Positions 63,116 through 64,000 of a stretch of 64,000 nucleotides of DNA are shown here, in pieces. The notes under the pieces are model-generated. The model saw nothing but the letters and a program-made list of their open reading frames with translations. It was not told the origin of the DNA and made no database searches. Within the stretch, counting starts at the first letter, position 1, and each line of letters starts with the position of its first letter. The translations under genes were made by a program, and so were the position numbers. Origin of the DNA: Adiantum capillus-veneris. Lineage: Eukaryota; Streptophyta; Polypodiopsida; Polypodiales; Pteridaceae. The stretch spans positions 51,665,905 to 51,729,904 of the forward strand of contig CM043962.1 in assembly GCA_014529385.2 (NCBI GenBank), given 5' to 3'.

Positions 63116-64000
63116 TGTAAGGTGCAGCGGAAGTGAATGTTGAACTTTGCTCAAGATGAGTGCTCCGAACTGTGCTCAAGGGTTCCTTTTACTTACGGAA
63201 GGGAGAGCCTTCCGGTCCTTTAATGAGAGAGTGCAATGAACACAAACAAAGTGATGAACACTGTGAATGAAGGTGCTGAGACTGAGAGATAGAGAGAGAA
63301 GAATACGACACCAGATTGTTGTCAAACCCTCCTCCGAAGGCCCCACTCTCTATGGCGAGAGCGGTCTACTATTGATTGCACAAATCTCTACAATGCTTGG
63401 ACTTGCTGACGATGTCGACGACGATGAGGACGATGACGAGACAGGCTGAAATCTGGCAATGCTAATGGCTGAAATCTGCAAATCTTTATCTGCTGAATTC
63501 TGACTGTATGTCGGTGACGACGGCGATGACAACGATGCGACAACGACACGCTGAAAACGCAGATGCTGAATTCTGCGTTTTTCGGGCTGAAACTGCAAAC
63601 TGCATTGGATCTCACCGTGCGGCGAGGATCTGCTGCTGCGGGAAGGTGAGATCTGCGAGGTTCAGACTTGTTCTGCAAAATCTGACTGCTGAAAACTGAA
63701 AACGCTGGTGCTTCTTGAGGTTCCGTCGCGGTGAATCTACAAAACGCTAGGGGTTCTGCCTGATCCAAAAAAGCTAGGGCTGAATCTGTCTTCTGTTGCA
63801 AAAACGCTAGGGTTCCTGCTGTCTTGCTGCTGCCAGGGCTGATCTATTGTCATGTTGTGAAATCTACTAACGCTAGGGCTGATCTGCTGTCATGCTGTGG
63901 CCAGGGCTGATCTGCAATGCAAAAACGTTGGAGGCTGATCTTGATGCAAAAACACGCTGGGCCTTCTGATGGCTGAAAACGCTAGGTAAACTGCCGGAGG
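63116..64000 (-). mobile_element. Family B LTR, runs off the right edge
   Basis: On plus it starts TGTAAGGTGCAGC and continues through the AAAACGCTAGGGCTGATCTGC-type repeat region to the window end. No PBS lies beside it; the neighbour is RT coding, so it is probably another solo LTR inserted in lineage C pol (left flank TACAC). Confidence 0.9.

Overview
The window is a transposon graveyard from a plant nuclear genome. Primer-binding sites matching plant initiator tRNA-Met, Ty3/gypsy elements with a C-terminal chromodomain, L1-type LINEs with plant ORF1 proteins, and a split, intron-rich host gene all point to a land plant. The ORF1 zinc-knuckle style and the long transposon-filled introns suggest a seed-free vascular plant, perhaps a fern; that last step is inference. 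No bacterial, organellar, tRNA, rRNA or CRISPR feature was found.

Layout. 1-8170 (minus strand): a near full-length LINE (called L-GA here) enters from the left edge. It is followed by a head-to-tail row of six 5'-truncated L-GA copies separated by (GA)n tracts. 8171-15531: host-like DNA with three short exons of a SpoU/TrmL-family RNA methyltransferase gene (minus strand), a 153-bp hAT-like MITE with an 8-bp target duplication, and two tandem-repeat fields. 15532-24312: a complete but decayed Ty3/gypsy chromovirus (family A, plus strand) with GTAGT target duplications, whose integrase region carries two nested solo LTRs of family B. 24313-31242: host-like DNA with candidate exons, two more solo B LTRs and very long poly-G/poly-C runs. 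31243-47526: two tandem L1-like LINEs (L-GT, plus strand), each bounded by (GT)n. The second is split by a younger Ty3/gypsy element (family G) and by a solo A LTR. 47514-49545: another L-GA LINE on the minus strand, meeting the L-GT LINE at a compound (GT)n(GA)n tract. 49546-53608: unique DNA and a rearranged L1. 53609-64000 (minus strand): a mosaic of family A pol pieces, a tandem non-autonomous family B element (LTR-internal-LTR-internal), a nested A LTR with gag, an older A gag-pol, a fragment of a different Ty3 RT, and a B LTR running off the right edge.

The strongest signals are: (1) two LINE families whose ends abut two different dinucleotide microsatellites; (2) a LINE whose ORF1 and ORF2 share one frame across a UGA-CGG stop context; (3) a hairpin with a palindromic GGCGCC loop kept in the LTRs of two otherwise different Ty3 families; (4) a non-autonomous LTR element in tandem with a gag-like coiled-coil protein. 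Almost every transposon gene here is broken by stops or frameshifts. The youngest-looking elements are G, which has only two visible lesions in 3 kb of gag-pol, and the plus-frame-intact LINE at the left edge.
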